From: Alphaproteobacteria bacterium
GTDB taxonomy: Bacteria; Myxococcota_A; UBA796; GCA-2862545
Direction: 5' to 3'
NCBI GenBank assembly: GCA_020632875.1
Contig: JACKET010000007.1
Coordinates: 124,001-188,000 of the forward strand
Length of the DNA stretch: 64,000 nucleotides
Shown: positions 1 through 8,341 of the stretch, piece by piece
How positions within the stretch are numbered: position 1 is the first letter of the stretch
How the letters are laid out: each line of letters opens with the position of its first letter
Program-made: the position numbers and the translations under genes
The notes under the pieces: model-generated
Seen by the model: the letters and a program-made list of their open reading frames with translations, nothing else
Database searches by the model: none
Told to the model about the DNA's origin: nothing

Positions 1-1204
1 CACCGACACCGATACCGACACCGACACCGATTCGGATGCCGATACCGATTCGGATGCCGACACGGATTCGGATGCCGACACGGATGCCGACACCGACACC
101 GACACCGCTCTCGGTGGCAGCTGTGCCGCCGACGACTCGCAGGAGCCGAACGACACGCAGGCCGCTGCGATCGCCTCGACGGGCGGCACCGGCCTCGTGG
201 TCTGCGAAGCGTCCGACGACTTCTGGTCCATCGATGTCCCGGATGGCAACCGCATCACGATCGACGTGACGTTCCTCACCGCCAACGGCGACATCGACGT
301 CACCCTGCGTGATTCCACGGGCGCCTCGCTCGACTCGGGCATCAGCACCAGCGACAACGAGCAGGTCGAGTGGCTCAACACCACTGGGGCTTCGGCCACG
401 GTCTTCCTCGAGGTCCGGATGTTCACGACGGGTGGCGAGAACACCTACGACTGGACCAGCACGCTCACGGCGCTCCCGCCGCCCGACTGCACGGCCGATG
501 CGCACGAAGAAGACGACGATGCCGCGAGCGCCGGTGCGGCTACCGACGGCACCTACAACGTCGCCGCCGGTGACAACGACTTCTTCACGATCTCCGTGGC
601 CGACGGGCACCGCGCCGTCGTCACCGTCGAGTCCGTCGACGAGGCGTACGGCGACCTCGAGGTCTACCTCCGCGATGGTACGGCCACCGAGCTCGACTCC
701 GACACGTTCGGCCCGCTCTACGACGTCTCCGCCCTGAACGACTCCGGCGCCGCGGCCGACTTCGTGTTCAGCGTCGAGAACGCCGCCCCCGCGGGCTCGT
801 TCGCGTGTGTCCCCTACACCGTGACCTTCACGGACGAGGACTGCAGCCTCGACGACCAGTACGAGCCGAACAACGACCTCGCGACCGCCACCACGGGCGT
901 GACCGATGGCACCGGCCTCTACCTGAACGGCCAGGACTCCGACTACTTCAACGTCGGCTCCGTCGCGGATGGCGAGACCGTCACCATCGTGGTGTCGTTC
1001 ACCAACGCCACCTCCGACATCGACATCGAGCTGTTCGACACGGCGGGCACCTCGCTCGACACGTCGGGTGGCGTCGGCGACACCGAGACCGTCGAGTGGC
1101 TGAACAACACCGGCGCGGCGCAGGACGTCGTCCTCGAAGTCCACCACTGGTCGGCTTCGTTCGACTGCACGGCGCCCTACAGCTTCACGACCACCATCCA
1201 GTAG
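1..1204 (+). CDS. PPC-repeat lipoprotein, 5'-truncated by window edge
   Basis: The frame is open from base 2 to the TAG at 1202-1204, so the signal peptide and lipobox lie outside the window. The visible part starts with an Asp-alternating linker (D-T/S/A repeats, about 36 residues). Three beta-rich domains of about 110 residues follow, each opening with Cys and an acidic motif (EPNDT, HEEDDD, YEPNND). They resemble bacterial pre-peptidase C-terminal (PPC) domains. They match domains 1, 4 and 5 of the five-domain paralogues at 38035-48272; domain 4 is recognisable by its DGHR motif. Domains 2 and 3 are missing here. Inference: a surface-exposed lipoprotein held away from the membrane by the acidic linker. 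A perfect hairpin terminator follows. No enzymatic motif is seen. Confidence 0.85.
   Translation, partial: TDTDTDTDTDSDADTDSDADTDSDADTDADTDTDTALGGSCAADDSQEPNDTQAAAIASTGGTGLVVCEASDDFWSIDVPDGNRITIDVTFLTANGDIDVTLRDSTGASLDSGISTSDNEQVEWLNTTGASATVFLEVRMFTTGGENTYDWTSTLTALPPPDCTADAHEEDDDAASAGAATDGTYNVAAGDNDFFTISVADGHRAVVTVESVDEAYGDLEVYLRDGTATELDSDTFGPLYDVSALNDSGAAADFVFSVENAAPAGSFACVPYTVTFTDEDCSLDDQYEPNNDLATATTGVTDGTGLYLNGQDSDYFNVGSVADGETVTIVVSFTNATSDIDIELFDTAGTSLDTSGGVGDTETVEWLNNTGAAQDVVLEVHHWSASFDCTAPYSFTTTIQ
2..106 (+). repeat. Asp-X coding repeat (linker), cut by window edge
   Basis: GAC/GAT codons alternate with ACC, TCG and GCC codons, giving an acidic low-complexity linker. It is the 3' end of an array of the kind seen in full at 37437, 39808, 42137, 44127 and 48079. 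Confidence 0.85.
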
Positions 1205-1227
1205 TCGCGACGCTGCTCCGGTAGCGC

Positions 1228-1255
1228 GAACGCCCCTCCAGCCGGAGGGGCGTTC
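1228..1255 (+). terminator. Hairpin terminator
   Basis: A perfect 12-bp inverted repeat (GAACGCCCCTCC / GGAGGGGCGTTC) with a 4-nt loop lies 23 bp after the stop of the PPC lipoprotein. It is followed by a short T-containing tail (TTCGTTT) rather than a long U-run. The hairpin at 46260-46293 has the same kind of tail. Confidence 0.75.
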
Positions 1256-1272
1256 TTCGTTTGGGGGGGCAC

Positions 1273-2247
1273 ATGGGCATCCTCGACGAGCTCTCGAAGG
1301 CCATCGCGGGCATCGTCGAGAGCATCGAGCAGCACGTCGAGCGCCAGCACGCCTCGTTCTGGGCGGAGCGCCACGAACGGCTCGTGTCGGCGGGGCTGTC
1401 CGAATTCTCCCGCCGCCGGGGACGCCTGCTCGCCCGCGCGCGGGGGGCCTCGGTCGAGATCGTCTGCGTCAAGACCGACAAGGCCGACTACACGACGTTC
1501 ACCTGGCGGTTCGACACCCCTCTCGACGGTCGTGTCTCGCTCGCGACCCCCGGGGTCTTCGAGAAGCTCTCCGACCTGCTCGCCGGTCGGAGCGGCGGGC
1601 GGGTGAGCGTCGGTCGGGGGAGGTCCAATGCGTTCCTCGCCACGCCGGAGGTGCTCGACCTCGCGGAGCGCGTGGCGACAGGGGAGACCACGTTCACCGT
1701 GAAGGGCACGGGTGTGGATGCCCAGCGCCACGGGCGCGATCTCGCCGGCCTCGACGACCAGGTCGCGCTGGTCGAAGCCCTCGTGCGGCGGTGGTCGCGG
1801 CGGCACCAGGCACTCGAGCTCCTCGGGCTCGCGCCCGTCGCGGACGGCGGGTGGGAAGGCGTCGTGGACGGCGTCGCCATCCGGGTCTCGGAGCACGTGA
1901 AGCACGGTCTGACCACGACGCACATCGAAGCGGATCTCGCGCGTTCGCTCCCCGCGGGGACCCTCGTGCGGAAGCGCGGGCGCGACGAGGACGTCCCGAA
2001 GGACGCACGCATCGGGGACATCGTGCTCGATCAGGTGCTCGTCGCCCGCACGTCGGACGCGGAAGCGCTGCGCCTCCGCATCGCACGCGAGCCCCTGCGC
2101 AGCGAGCTGCTCGGCCTGCTCGGCTCGTGGCGGGAGTCCGAGCTCTCGTCCACGGCACTGGTCGTGAGGATGCCGGGCGCCATCGTGGATGCCTGCGAGG
2201 TCGGCGCCGTGGCGCGCGCGATGCGGGCCTTCGCGTCGGAGGGCTGA
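1273..2247 (+). CDS. Unknown cytoplasmic protein, 324 aa
   Basis: I do not recognise the family. ATG 1273 is preferred over TTG 1261 because a G-rich ribosome-binding site directly precedes it and the TTG sits at the tail of the terminator. There is no signal peptide or membrane segment. The N-terminus is helical (about residues 1-60), and the rest is mixed alpha/beta with many charged residues. A KRGRDEDVPKDARIGD stretch looks like an ordered surface loop. It is the first gene after a terminator and lies upstream of a histidine kinase, but a 117-bp gap with a structured hairpin separates them, so they are probably transcribed separately. Confidence 0.7.
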   Translation: MGILDELSKAIAGIVESIEQHVERQHASFWAERHERLVSAGLSEFSRRRGRLLARARGASVEIVCVKTDKADYTTFTWRFDTPLDGRVSLATPGVFEKLSDLLAGRSGGRVSVGRGRSNAFLATPEVLDLAERVATGETTFTVKGTGVDAQRHGRDLAGLDDQVALVEALVRRWSRRHQALELLGLAPVADGGWEGVVDGVAIRVSEHVKHGLTTTHIEADLARSLPAGTLVRKRGRDEDVPKDARIGDIVLDQVLVARTSDAEALRLRIAREPLRSELLGLLGSWRESELSSTALVVRMPGAIVDACEVGAVARAMRAFASEG

Positions 2248-2327
2248 GCCCCACGCGTCGAGCGCGCGATGGTTCGGGCGCTTCGCGGCCTGCAACCCAT
2301 CACCATACCTCGATGGTGCAGCGGAAG

Positions 2328-2369
2328 GCCATGACACCCCGGTATCCTTGTCATGGGGGGTGTCATGGC
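2328..2369 (+). promoter_or_regulatory. Inverted repeat covering the kinase start codon
   Basis: A perfect 13-bp inverted repeat (GCCATGACACCCC at 2328-2340, GGGGTGTCATGGC at 2357-2369) surrounds a 16-nt loop. The right arm contains both the G-rich ribosome-binding site and the preferred ATG (2365) of the histidine kinase gene. As RNA it would hide the translation start; as DNA it could be an operator for a dimeric repressor. Which applies is inference. Confidence 0.65.
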
Positions 2370-3522
2370 AGGTTTGGGACGGTGGCGGTTCCAGGCATTG
2401 TCGTCGGTGAGCCGGAGCAGCGGCGAAGCTGCGGTCGCGCGCGGGATCGTCGGGGCGTGGCTGCTCCTGGCGGTCGCCGGTGCGCTGGTGGGCGACGTGC
2501 TTCCGATGGTCGCGGCGATGCCGTTGGTGTTCGCGGGAACCCTGGCCCTGGCTTCGCTGCTCGACGCGGGCGCGGTCGCCGGGTGGGCCGTCGCGACGGG
2601 CCTCGCGTGGGTGCTGGCCGTGGAGGGGCGCGCGCTGATCGACCCCACCGCGTGGGACGGCATCGACATGAGCCGCGGCCTGGTCACCTGGGTGCCCGCG
2701 CTCGGGCTCGTGGGGCTCGGCCTCGCGTTCCGACGCGTCGTGGCCGGGCGCGACGCCGCGCTGGTCGACGCGCGGGCGGCGAGCCAGGCGAAGTCCGAGT
2801 TCCTCGCGAACATGAGCCACGAGCTCCGCACGCCGCTGAACGCGATCCTCGGCTACACCGAGCTCCTGCTCGACGAGCACGAGGATGCCGACCCCACCAC
2901 GAAGCGCGATCTCGACAACATCCACCGCGCGGGGCGGCATCTGCTCAACCTGATCGGCGAGATCCTCGATCTGTCCCGCATCGAAGCCGGCAAGTACGAG
3001 CTGAAGCCCCAGCCCGTCATCGTCACCCAGATGGTCGAGGAGATCGTGTCCACGCTGCGTCCGCTGGCCTCCGAGAAGGGCAACCGCCTCGACGCCGTGT
3101 ATTCGCGCAACGGCCGCAGGATCCGGCTCGTCTCGACCTCCGGGGCCCCGCTGACCGGCGACGGGCCGCGCATGACGACGGATCCGCGCGCGCTGCGGCA
3201 GGTGCTCTACAACCTCCTGTCGAACGCCTGCAAGTACACCGAGTCCGGCACCATCGAGATCTCCGTGACCCGCGACGACGGCCACTTCGTGTTCGTCGTC
3301 AGCGACACCGGTATCGGCATGACGCCCGACGAGCTCGGCCGCGTGTTCGATCCGTTCGAGCAGGCGAACCGCGAGACGGCCGTCAAATACGGCGGCACCG
3401 GGCTCGGCCTCGCGATCACGTCGCGCCTGGTGACGGCGCTCGGCGGCAGCATCGACGCCGACAGCTCGCCCGGGCGCGGGAGCCGGTTCCAGGTCGTGCT
3501 GCCGCGCGAGCTCGCGGCCTGA
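2365..3522 (+). CDS. Membrane sensor histidine kinase
   Basis: A 385-aa histidine kinase. Hydrophobic segments at about residues 25-45, 48-66, 70-87 and 105-123 form a four-helix membrane sensor without a large periplasmic loop. A short linker leads to the dimerisation domain with H-box MSHELRTPLN (His about 152). The ATPase domain has an N-box (LLSNACKY), G1 (DTGIG), an F-box-like FDPFEQ and G2 (GGTGLGL). All catalytic motifs look intact. There is no receiver or PAS domain and no adjacent response regulator, so it is an orphan kinase. ATG 2365 is favoured over 2353 because GGGGGG precedes it. The start sits in a 13-bp hairpin that may control translation. Confidence 0.92.
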   Translation: MAGLGRWRFQALSSVSRSSGEAAVARGIVGAWLLLAVAGALVGDVLPMVAAMPLVFAGTLALASLLDAGAVAGWAVATGLAWVLAVEGRALIDPTAWDGIDMSRGLVTWVPALGLVGLGLAFRRVVAGRDAALVDARAASQAKSEFLANMSHELRTPLNAILGYTELLLDEHEDADPTTKRDLDNIHRAGRHLLNLIGEILDLSRIEAGKYELKPQPVIVTQMVEEIVSTLRPLASEKGNRLDAVYSRNGRRIRLVSTSGAPLTGDGPRMTTDPRALRQVLYNLLSNACKYTESGTIEISVTRDDGHFVFVVSDTGIGMTPDELGRVFDPFEQANRETAVKYGGTGLGLAITSRLVTALGGSIDADSSPGRGSRFQVVLPRELAA

Positions 3523-3528
3523 CGGGCC

Positions 3529-4035
3529 TCAGGAGGCGCGCGGGTCGGGCTCGAAGCGGATGTCGCCGCCCGGCAGGAAGTACAGGATGTCCATCGCGCC
3601 GCCCGACACCGTGGGCACGTGCCAGCTGCCGGGCGGGTAGACGACCCAGCCCGGCGGGTGGCCGTCGAACCGTGGCGCGCCATCGACCGCGAAGCAGAGG
3701 TCGATCTCGCCATTCGGGTGGGTGTGGCCCGGACCCGGGCCGCGCATGCTCACGGAATCGATGCTGAGCGGTGCCGTGCCCGGATGGTCGGGCATCGCGA
3801 CCCGCGAGAAGCGCACGCCGTTCGCTTCGCGCTCGCAGAGCCAGCCGGCTTCGACGCCCTCGCGGACGAGCGCGGCGAGGGCGCGCATCGCATCTCCATC
3901 CGCGGGGAAGGCGGCGGCGAGACGTGCGGCCGCGCCTGCATCGGACGGATCGACCGAACGCACGGCCTCGAGCACCGGCCCGAGGGCTTCGACGAGGCGC
4001 TCGCGCCCCGCGCGGATCTCCGACTTGTCCAGCAT
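3529..4035 (-). CDS. PnbB/DUF4863 family protein (4-hydroxylaminobenzoate lyase-like)
   Basis: A 168-aa protein with an N-terminal helical half. The C-terminal cupin-like half contains GHTHPNGEID, FDGHPPGWVVYPPG and SWHVPTV, the pattern I know from DUF4863/PnbB. PnbB of nitrobenzoate degraders converts 4-hydroxylaminobenzoate to protocatechuate and ammonium; related proteins also accompany aerobic benzoyl-CoA (box) genes. Whether this copy has lyase activity is not shown by sequence. The start is set by GGAGG 6 nt upstream of ATG 4035; a longer reading frame runs into the repeat element and is rejected. It converges with the histidine kinase with only 6 bp between stops. BoxB and BoxC are encoded about 27 kb away. 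Confidence 0.75.
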   Translation of the reverse strand: MLDKSEIRAGRERLVEALGPVLEAVRSVDPSDAGAAARLAAAFPADGDAMRALAALVREGVEAGWLCEREANGVRFSRVAMPDHPGTAPLSIDSVSMRGPGPGHTHPNGEIDLCFAVDGAPRFDGHPPGWVVYPPGSWHVPTVSGGAMDILYFLPGGDIRFEPDPRAS

Positions 4036-4075
4036 CACGACCTCCGGGCCTCCCGGATAACGCGCGCCCGACCAC

Positions 4076-4784
4076 AGCGAGCCACAGTGCCCTGTGTCGG
4101 CAGGGATCGAGCCTCCAGCGTTCCGAGGCATCACGCAGATGACGCAGAAGGACGCGGATGACGCAGAAACGAGGCCGCCGTGGGTCGAGCGTCTTCGCGT
4201 CCCCGGGGGCCGTCGACGGGGATTGCACCGCCAAGGACGCCGAGGTCCATCCGTAGCGTCCGGCCTCCGGTCAGGCCGAGACCTGACAAATTCCAAGGGT
4301 TTAAGCTACGTAAAAACATGAGTTTGCATCCACTGGAGGAATCGGGACTCCTGCGTCGGTGTCAGATCGAAACCGAAACCCGCAATATACCGGCTTTAAA
4401 GCTAATCATGGCCCGGAAGAGTCTCTCGCGGAACTTTGCCAGACGAAACACATGTTCACAGCTTGGTTATCGGAGAGTTCGGTTTCGATCTGACACCTGC
4501 CCGTGCCTGCCCCGAAACGCCGGCCTGCTCTGGTGAATCCCGATTCCGGTCCGCGGGGAGGCCTTCTCTGTCGACCGGAACACCGAGACGTCCCCTCGAG
4601 AGCCCTGACGGCACGGGCGATCTTGGCGGTGCGATCCCCGTCGAAGGGGCCTGGGAAGCGAGGACGCGCGACCCGTGACGGCCTCGTTTCTGCGTCATCT
4701 GCGTCCTTCTGCGTCATCTGCGTGATGCCTCGTCGGCTCGAAGCTCGATCCCGCCCGACACGGAGGGCACGCCGCTCTCGCTCG
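4076..4784. mobile_element. Non-coding element with long imperfect terminal inverted repeats
   Basis: Two arms of about 160 bp face each other. A core of 32 bp is perfectly inverted (4124-4155 versus 4701-4732, CGAGGCATCACGCAG...). Similarity continues inwards (GACGCAGAAACGAGGCCG, then GACGGGGAT-GCACCGCCAAG) and outwards (GTGTCGG-GGGATCGAGC). The outer core recurs at 26611-26880 and 56914-56945, so this is a dispersed family. No convincing ORF lies inside, which fits a non-autonomous (MITE-like) element or a large structured repeat. The centre contains an AT-richer insert with its own 20-bp inverted ends. Confidence 0.75.
4358..4497. mobile_element. Nested 140-bp AT-richer element with 20-bp perfect terminal inverted repeats
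   Basis: GGTGTCAGATCGAAACCGAA at 4358-4377 is perfectly inverted at 4478-4497, bounding 100 bp that are visibly richer in A+T than the surroundings and have no coding capacity. The AT-rich character starts slightly earlier, near 4283. It looks like a small MITE or REP-like unit inserted into the larger inverted-repeat element. Confidence 0.7.
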
Positions 4785-4855
4785 TCGCGACGCCGGGCAC
4801 CGCCCTGTTCGTGGAGTCGGGACCGGGATCGTACGTGCTCACCGTGAGGCCGTGA

Positions 4856-6106
4856 TCACGGCGGGGTGAGGCCGTCCTCGAACACCGCGAGCCAGATCTT
4901 GTCGGGCTCGGATCGGGGGGACTTCGGGACCTCGCGCACCAGCACGCGGGTACCGGCGGGCAGCCGGCAGGCGACGTTCTCGCGATCGTTGGGACGCGGG
5001 ATCACGTCGACCGCGGCGGGGATCACGTGCACGTCGTCGAGCGCGAGGTGGACCTTCGGGACCAGCGCGTACCCGATGCGACGGCGCGATTCGCTCGCGG
5101 GACACGTGCCCACGCGGCCTTCCGTGACGACCGACGGGACGGTGGCGGCGTCGGGCGGCGACCCGGGCAGCACACCCCACAACGCGCCCGCGCCACACAG
5201 GCAGCCGAAGCCGAGCGCGAGGAACGCCCCCACACCCAGCAGCGCTGCGGGCATCGCGGGGGCCGGTCGGGCCGGCTTCACAGGAGCCCGACGGGGAGTC
5301 GAGCCCGCGGAGTCGAGCGCTTCGCGCAGCGCGCCCGCGTCGGCCGGCCGGCTGTCGGGATCGCGCGCCAGGCAGCGCTCGACGAGGGGGTGCAGCGGAT
5401 CGGACGCCGGGAGCCCGCGATGCGCACCCGCCGCGACCTTCGCGAACACGTCGAGCACCTCGCCCTCGAAGGCGGGCTCGCCGGTGACGAGGAACACCAG
5501 CAGGCACCCGAGGCTGTAGACGTCCGCTCGCGCGTCGACCGCGGCGGCGTCGGAGATCTGCTCGGGAGCCATGTACCCCGGCGTGCCCATCGCCACGCCG
5601 TCGCGCGTGCCCTTGCTGCCGAATCGGGCGCCTGCGACGGCCTTCACGAGGCCGAAGTCGGCGACCTTCGGGATGGCGGCGGGGCCCGTGCCCTTCATGA
5701 GCACGTTGCCGGGCTTCAGGTCGCGGTGGATCCACCCGTTCGCGTGGGCCGCCTCGACGGCCAGCACGATCTGCCGGAACACCCGCAGGCGCTCGGCTCG
5801 CGGCGGGTCGGTTGCGACCCACTCGTCGAGCGTGCCGCCGCGGATGAGCTCCATCACGAGGCCGGGCGCGCCGTCGACGTCGATCACGTCCGTCACGGTG
5901 AGCGCGTGGGGATGGTCGAGCCCGGCCTGCACGCGCCCCTCGGCGAGCAGCCGCTCGCGCACGGCGGGGACCTCGGTGCTCAGCACCTTCAGGGCGTGCT
6001 CGGACCCGAGCGCGGTGTGGCGCACCCGGTACACCGACGCCATGCCGCCCTCGCCGAGCACACCGACCACTTCGTAGCGGTCGACGATCCGTCCAGGCTC
6101 CAACAT
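4856..6106 (-). CDS. Hanks-type Ser/Thr protein kinase with transmembrane anchor
   Basis: A 416-aa eukaryotic-like protein kinase. It has the Gly-rich loop GEGGMASVY (about residues 18-26), the ATP Lys in HALKVL (about 40), HRDLKPGN (about 128), a DFG motif, and the APE motif in GYMAPEQ. All catalytic residues are present, so it should be active. A Pro/Ala-rich juxtamembrane stretch and one hydrophobic helix (about 288-312) follow. The roughly 100-residue extracytoplasmic tail is small and unlike PASTA repeats; its ligand is unknown. Expected role: phosphorylating cytoplasmic targets in response to an envelope signal. It is divergent from the exported protein at 6206, sharing a 99-bp intergenic region. 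Confidence 0.93.
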   Translation of the reverse strand: MLEPGRIVDRYEVVGVLGEGGMASVYRVRHTALGSEHALKVLSTEVPAVRERLLAEGRVQAGLDHPHALTVTDVIDVDGAPGLVMELIRGGTLDEWVATDPPRAERLRVFRQIVLAVEAAHANGWIHRDLKPGNVLMKGTGPAAIPKVADFGLVKAVAGARFGSKGTRDGVAMGTPGYMAPEQISDAAAVDARADVYSLGCLLVFLVTGEPAFEGEVLDVFAKVAAGAHRGLPASDPLHPLVERCLARDPDSRPADAGALREALDSAGSTPRRAPVKPARPAPAMPAALLGVGAFLALGFGCLCGAGALWGVLPGSPPDAATVPSVVTEGRVGTCPASESRRRIGYALVPKVHLALDDVHVIPAAVDVIPRPNDRENVACRLPAGTRVLVREVPKSPRSEPDKIWLAVFEDGLTPP

Positions 6107-6205
6107 CCATCCCCGTTATTTCCCCAGGGACGCCCACGCACCGCGCTGCCACCGGGTGTCGAATATCCGTGGTTCGGAAGCGTCCTCTGCGCCCCTGGAG
6201 GCCCG

Positions 6206-7609
6206 ATGTCCCTGCTCGCTCTCGTCGCCGCGGCCCATGCCACCGCATGGACGAGCTGCGACGTCGAGCTCTTGCGGGATGCACCGGGAACGCGGATCGA
6301 GGTGGGGTGCACGGCGTCGAGCGCCGCGCCGGGAGGGCCGGTCAGCTCCGGCCCAATGCCGGTGTCGGATGTCGCCGTGGTCGTCCTCCTGCGTGGAGTC
6401 GAGGTCGCGCGCCTGGAGCGCCTCGAGACTCGCGGCGATGCGGCGATCTACGGCGCGGACGTCGAGCTCGTGCCGGGGCTCGCGTACGAGGTGGTCGGCG
6501 GTGACCCGATCGACCGGCACGCGATCGTCGCGGGCCCGGACCTGCGGCCCCTGCACCGGTGCCAGACGAACCCCGACACGTGCCTCCGCAGCCTCGGCGA
6601 GGTCCCCGGGCACCTGGCGCCGGCCATGCGACTCCAGGCGTGCATCGGCGGTGCGAAGTGCGCGCTGGAGGGGGCGATCGACGAAGCGTCGCGCCGGAGC
6701 CTCGAGCAGGCGTGCGCCAGCTGGCGCGGCCCCGCGTGCGGCGTGCTGGCCGACCTCGAGCCCGATGTCGCGTGGGATTCCGTCGGGGCGAAGCCACCCG
6801 GTCGTGGACGGCTCGCGGCGACGGCCGTGCGCTACGTGGTCGAGCCTCCCGGAGAGCCCGTCGGTATCGGGTGGACCGACGAGGTGCCGGCGAAACCCCG
6901 CATCGCAGCGGGCCTGGACGACACCCTGGCCGCGGCGGGCGAGCTCGGCCGCGAGGTCCGCTGGGCCGAGGACCGCGTCACGCTGCTCGAAGGCGGGCGT
7001 CGCGTGTGGGAGTGGCGGATCGCAGGGGTGGACGGCGTCGCGCTGCGTCCGGACGGCGAGCAGCTGTTGGTGCGGTCGGGCCGGCTCGTGGCCTGGGTCG
7101 CGTTCGACGGCGCCGAGATGCCGCCGTTCCAGGGTTTCCCGGTCCCTCCGCACGGGCGCGGTGGGTCGGGTCGGGTGATCGACGCCGAGGGCTGGCCGGT
7201 GGCGGGGGTGCGCGTCTCTGCGCCCTGTGACGCCGATGATGCCGCGTTCGCGTGTGTCGCGGTGACCGACCTGCTCGGGGGGTACCCCCTCGCGGGGACG
7301 GAGGGGAGCATCGTGCGCGTCGAGGACCTGCGCGGCGTCACGCACACGCTCGGCGTGTTGGAAGCGCTCCCGGTGCGCATCCCGGCCTCGGATCGGGTCT
7401 TCGACTTCGACGTGGACCACGGCGGACGCGTCGTCCGCGCCTCGGCTCCGCTCCAGGAGGGCGACGTCGTCGTCGGGATCGGGCCGCTCCGTCTCGATGA
7501 CCGCGAGGGTCACGCCTTCCACGTGCCACGCGAGGCGGCTGCCGGGCTCGCGACGTCGTGGGGCTCGGTCGACGTGCTCCGGGACGGGCGACGCCTCACG
7601 CTGGAGTGA
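6206..7609 (+). CDS. Exported protein with carboxypeptidase-regulatory-like and PDZ-like regions
   Basis: A 467-aa protein with a signal peptide (MSLLALVAAAHA). ATG 6206 is chosen because GGAG lies about 6 nt upstream. The central part is Cys-containing and of unknown fold. Around residues 330-390 a segment with GRVIDAEGWPVAGVRVSAP resembles a carboxypeptidase regulatory-like (CnaB-type) beta-sandwich. The last 50 residues (GDVVVGIGPLRLDD ... GSVDVLRDGRRLTL) look like half of a PDZ domain. No catalytic motif is visible. It may be a periplasmic or surface protein that binds peptides or substrates. It lies upstream of another secreted protein in the same direction. Confidence 0.8.
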   Translation: MSLLALVAAAHATAWTSCDVELLRDAPGTRIEVGCTASSAAPGGPVSSGPMPVSDVAVVVLLRGVEVARLERLETRGDAAIYGADVELVPGLAYEVVGGDPIDRHAIVAGPDLRPLHRCQTNPDTCLRSLGEVPGHLAPAMRLQACIGGAKCALEGAIDEASRRSLEQACASWRGPACGVLADLEPDVAWDSVGAKPPGRGRLAATAVRYVVEPPGEPVGIGWTDEVPAKPRIAAGLDDTLAAAGELGREVRWAEDRVTLLEGGRRVWEWRIAGVDGVALRPDGEQLLVRSGRLVAWVAFDGAEMPPFQGFPVPPHGRGGSGRVIDAEGWPVAGVRVSAPCDADDAAFACVAVTDLLGGYPLAGTEGSIVRVEDLRGVTHTLGVLEALPVRIPASDRVFDFDVDHGGRVVRASAPLQEGDVVVGIGPLRLDDREGHAFHVPREAAAGLATSWGSVDVLRDGRRLTLE

Positions 7610-7675
7610 AAGCGCGCGGCCGTGGCGGCGTGCGCGGGTGAGACGTACGATGACGCCGATGGAGGCGCCCTGATC

Positions 7676-8341
7676 GTGCTGTCGATGGCCGTGGCCGCCG
7701 CCGCGGACCTCACCGGGACCTGGCGGGTCGACGTGCACCTCGTGCACGACGTGCGGGTCCCCGTGCTCGGCCACTCCCGGAGCGACGCCTGGACCGTGCA
7801 GCTCTGGGAGGTCGCCGATGGGCGCATGCAGAACCGCCACTGCTCCATCCGCGCGGTCACCCGCAATCCGGTCGCGAAGCCGCGGATGCCGGATGCGTTC
7901 GTCGCCGCCATCCCGCCGACCGTGGCCGACGTCGAGCTCGAGGGGGACCGGTTCCGCGTCGACCTCGGCACCGGGCGGATCGGCTACGCGGGCGACGAGG
8001 TGCCCATCGAGCCCGACGACCCGTCGCTCGTCGACCACGAGGGAGACGGGCATCCCGGCGCGACGATCGCCGTGTGGGCGCCGATCTTCGGCGAGGTCGA
8101 GGTGTACGTCGCCCAGCGCACGCACATCCTGCTCGAGGGCACGCTCGACGGGGAGGGCGTCGCCGGGGCCGCGAAGCAGGTGGAGCTCGTGCAGCACACG
8201 CTGGGCGCGGGCAACCGGCTCTTCGCGCAGCAGCCCAGCGTGACGCCCGTGGTGGAGGAGGGGACGTTCACGATGACGCGCGTCCCGGCGGGCACGACCT
8301 GCGCGGATCCGGCCATGGCGCCGGAGAAGAGCGGTCAGTAG
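7676..8341 (+). CDS. Secreted protein of unknown function
   Basis: A protein of about 221 aa with a short hydrophobic leader (SMAVAAAA) followed by DLTGTWRVDVHLVHD, typical of secreted lipocalin-like or beta-sandwich proteins that begin with a TGTW motif. The start is uncertain: GTG 7676 gives a compact signal peptide, a CTG at 7670 lies closer to a GGAGG, and the reading frame is open further upstream from GTG 7622. No lipobox. The 3' end overlaps the convergent zinc-ribbon gene by 7 bp. It follows the exported protein ending at 7609 by 66 bp and could be co-transcribed with it. Confidence 0.7.
   Translation: MLSMAVAAAADLTGTWRVDVHLVHDVRVPVLGHSRSDAWTVQLWEVADGRMQNRHCSIRAVTRNPVAKPRMPDAFVAAIPPTVADVELEGDRFRVDLGTGRIGYAGDEVPIEPDDPSLVDHEGDGHPGATIAVWAPIFGEVEVYVAQRTHILLEGTLDGEGVAGAAKQVELVQHTLGAGNRLFAQQPSVTPVVEEGTFTMTRVPAGTTCADPAMAPEKSGQ

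Noticed and set aside
1177..3285. 702-aa minus-strand frame opposite the unknown protein and the histidine kinase
   Set aside because: It is Arg/His/Pro/Gly-rich shadow coding of GC-rich DNA. The plus strand has clear genes with motifs and ribosome-binding sites.
4131..4717. Several ORFs of 60-120 aa within the repeat element (MTQKDADDAE-type starts)
   Set aside because: The same peptide arises from each copy of the dispersed repeat in either orientation. No ribosome-binding sites or domains.
4738..4855. Open frame of about 38 codons ending TGA back-to-back with the kinase stop, possibly a gene remnant
   Set aside because: Most of it lies in the outer part of the repeat arm, and it has no start or recognisable domain. 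It may be a true 3' fragment, but the evidence is too weak to annotate.
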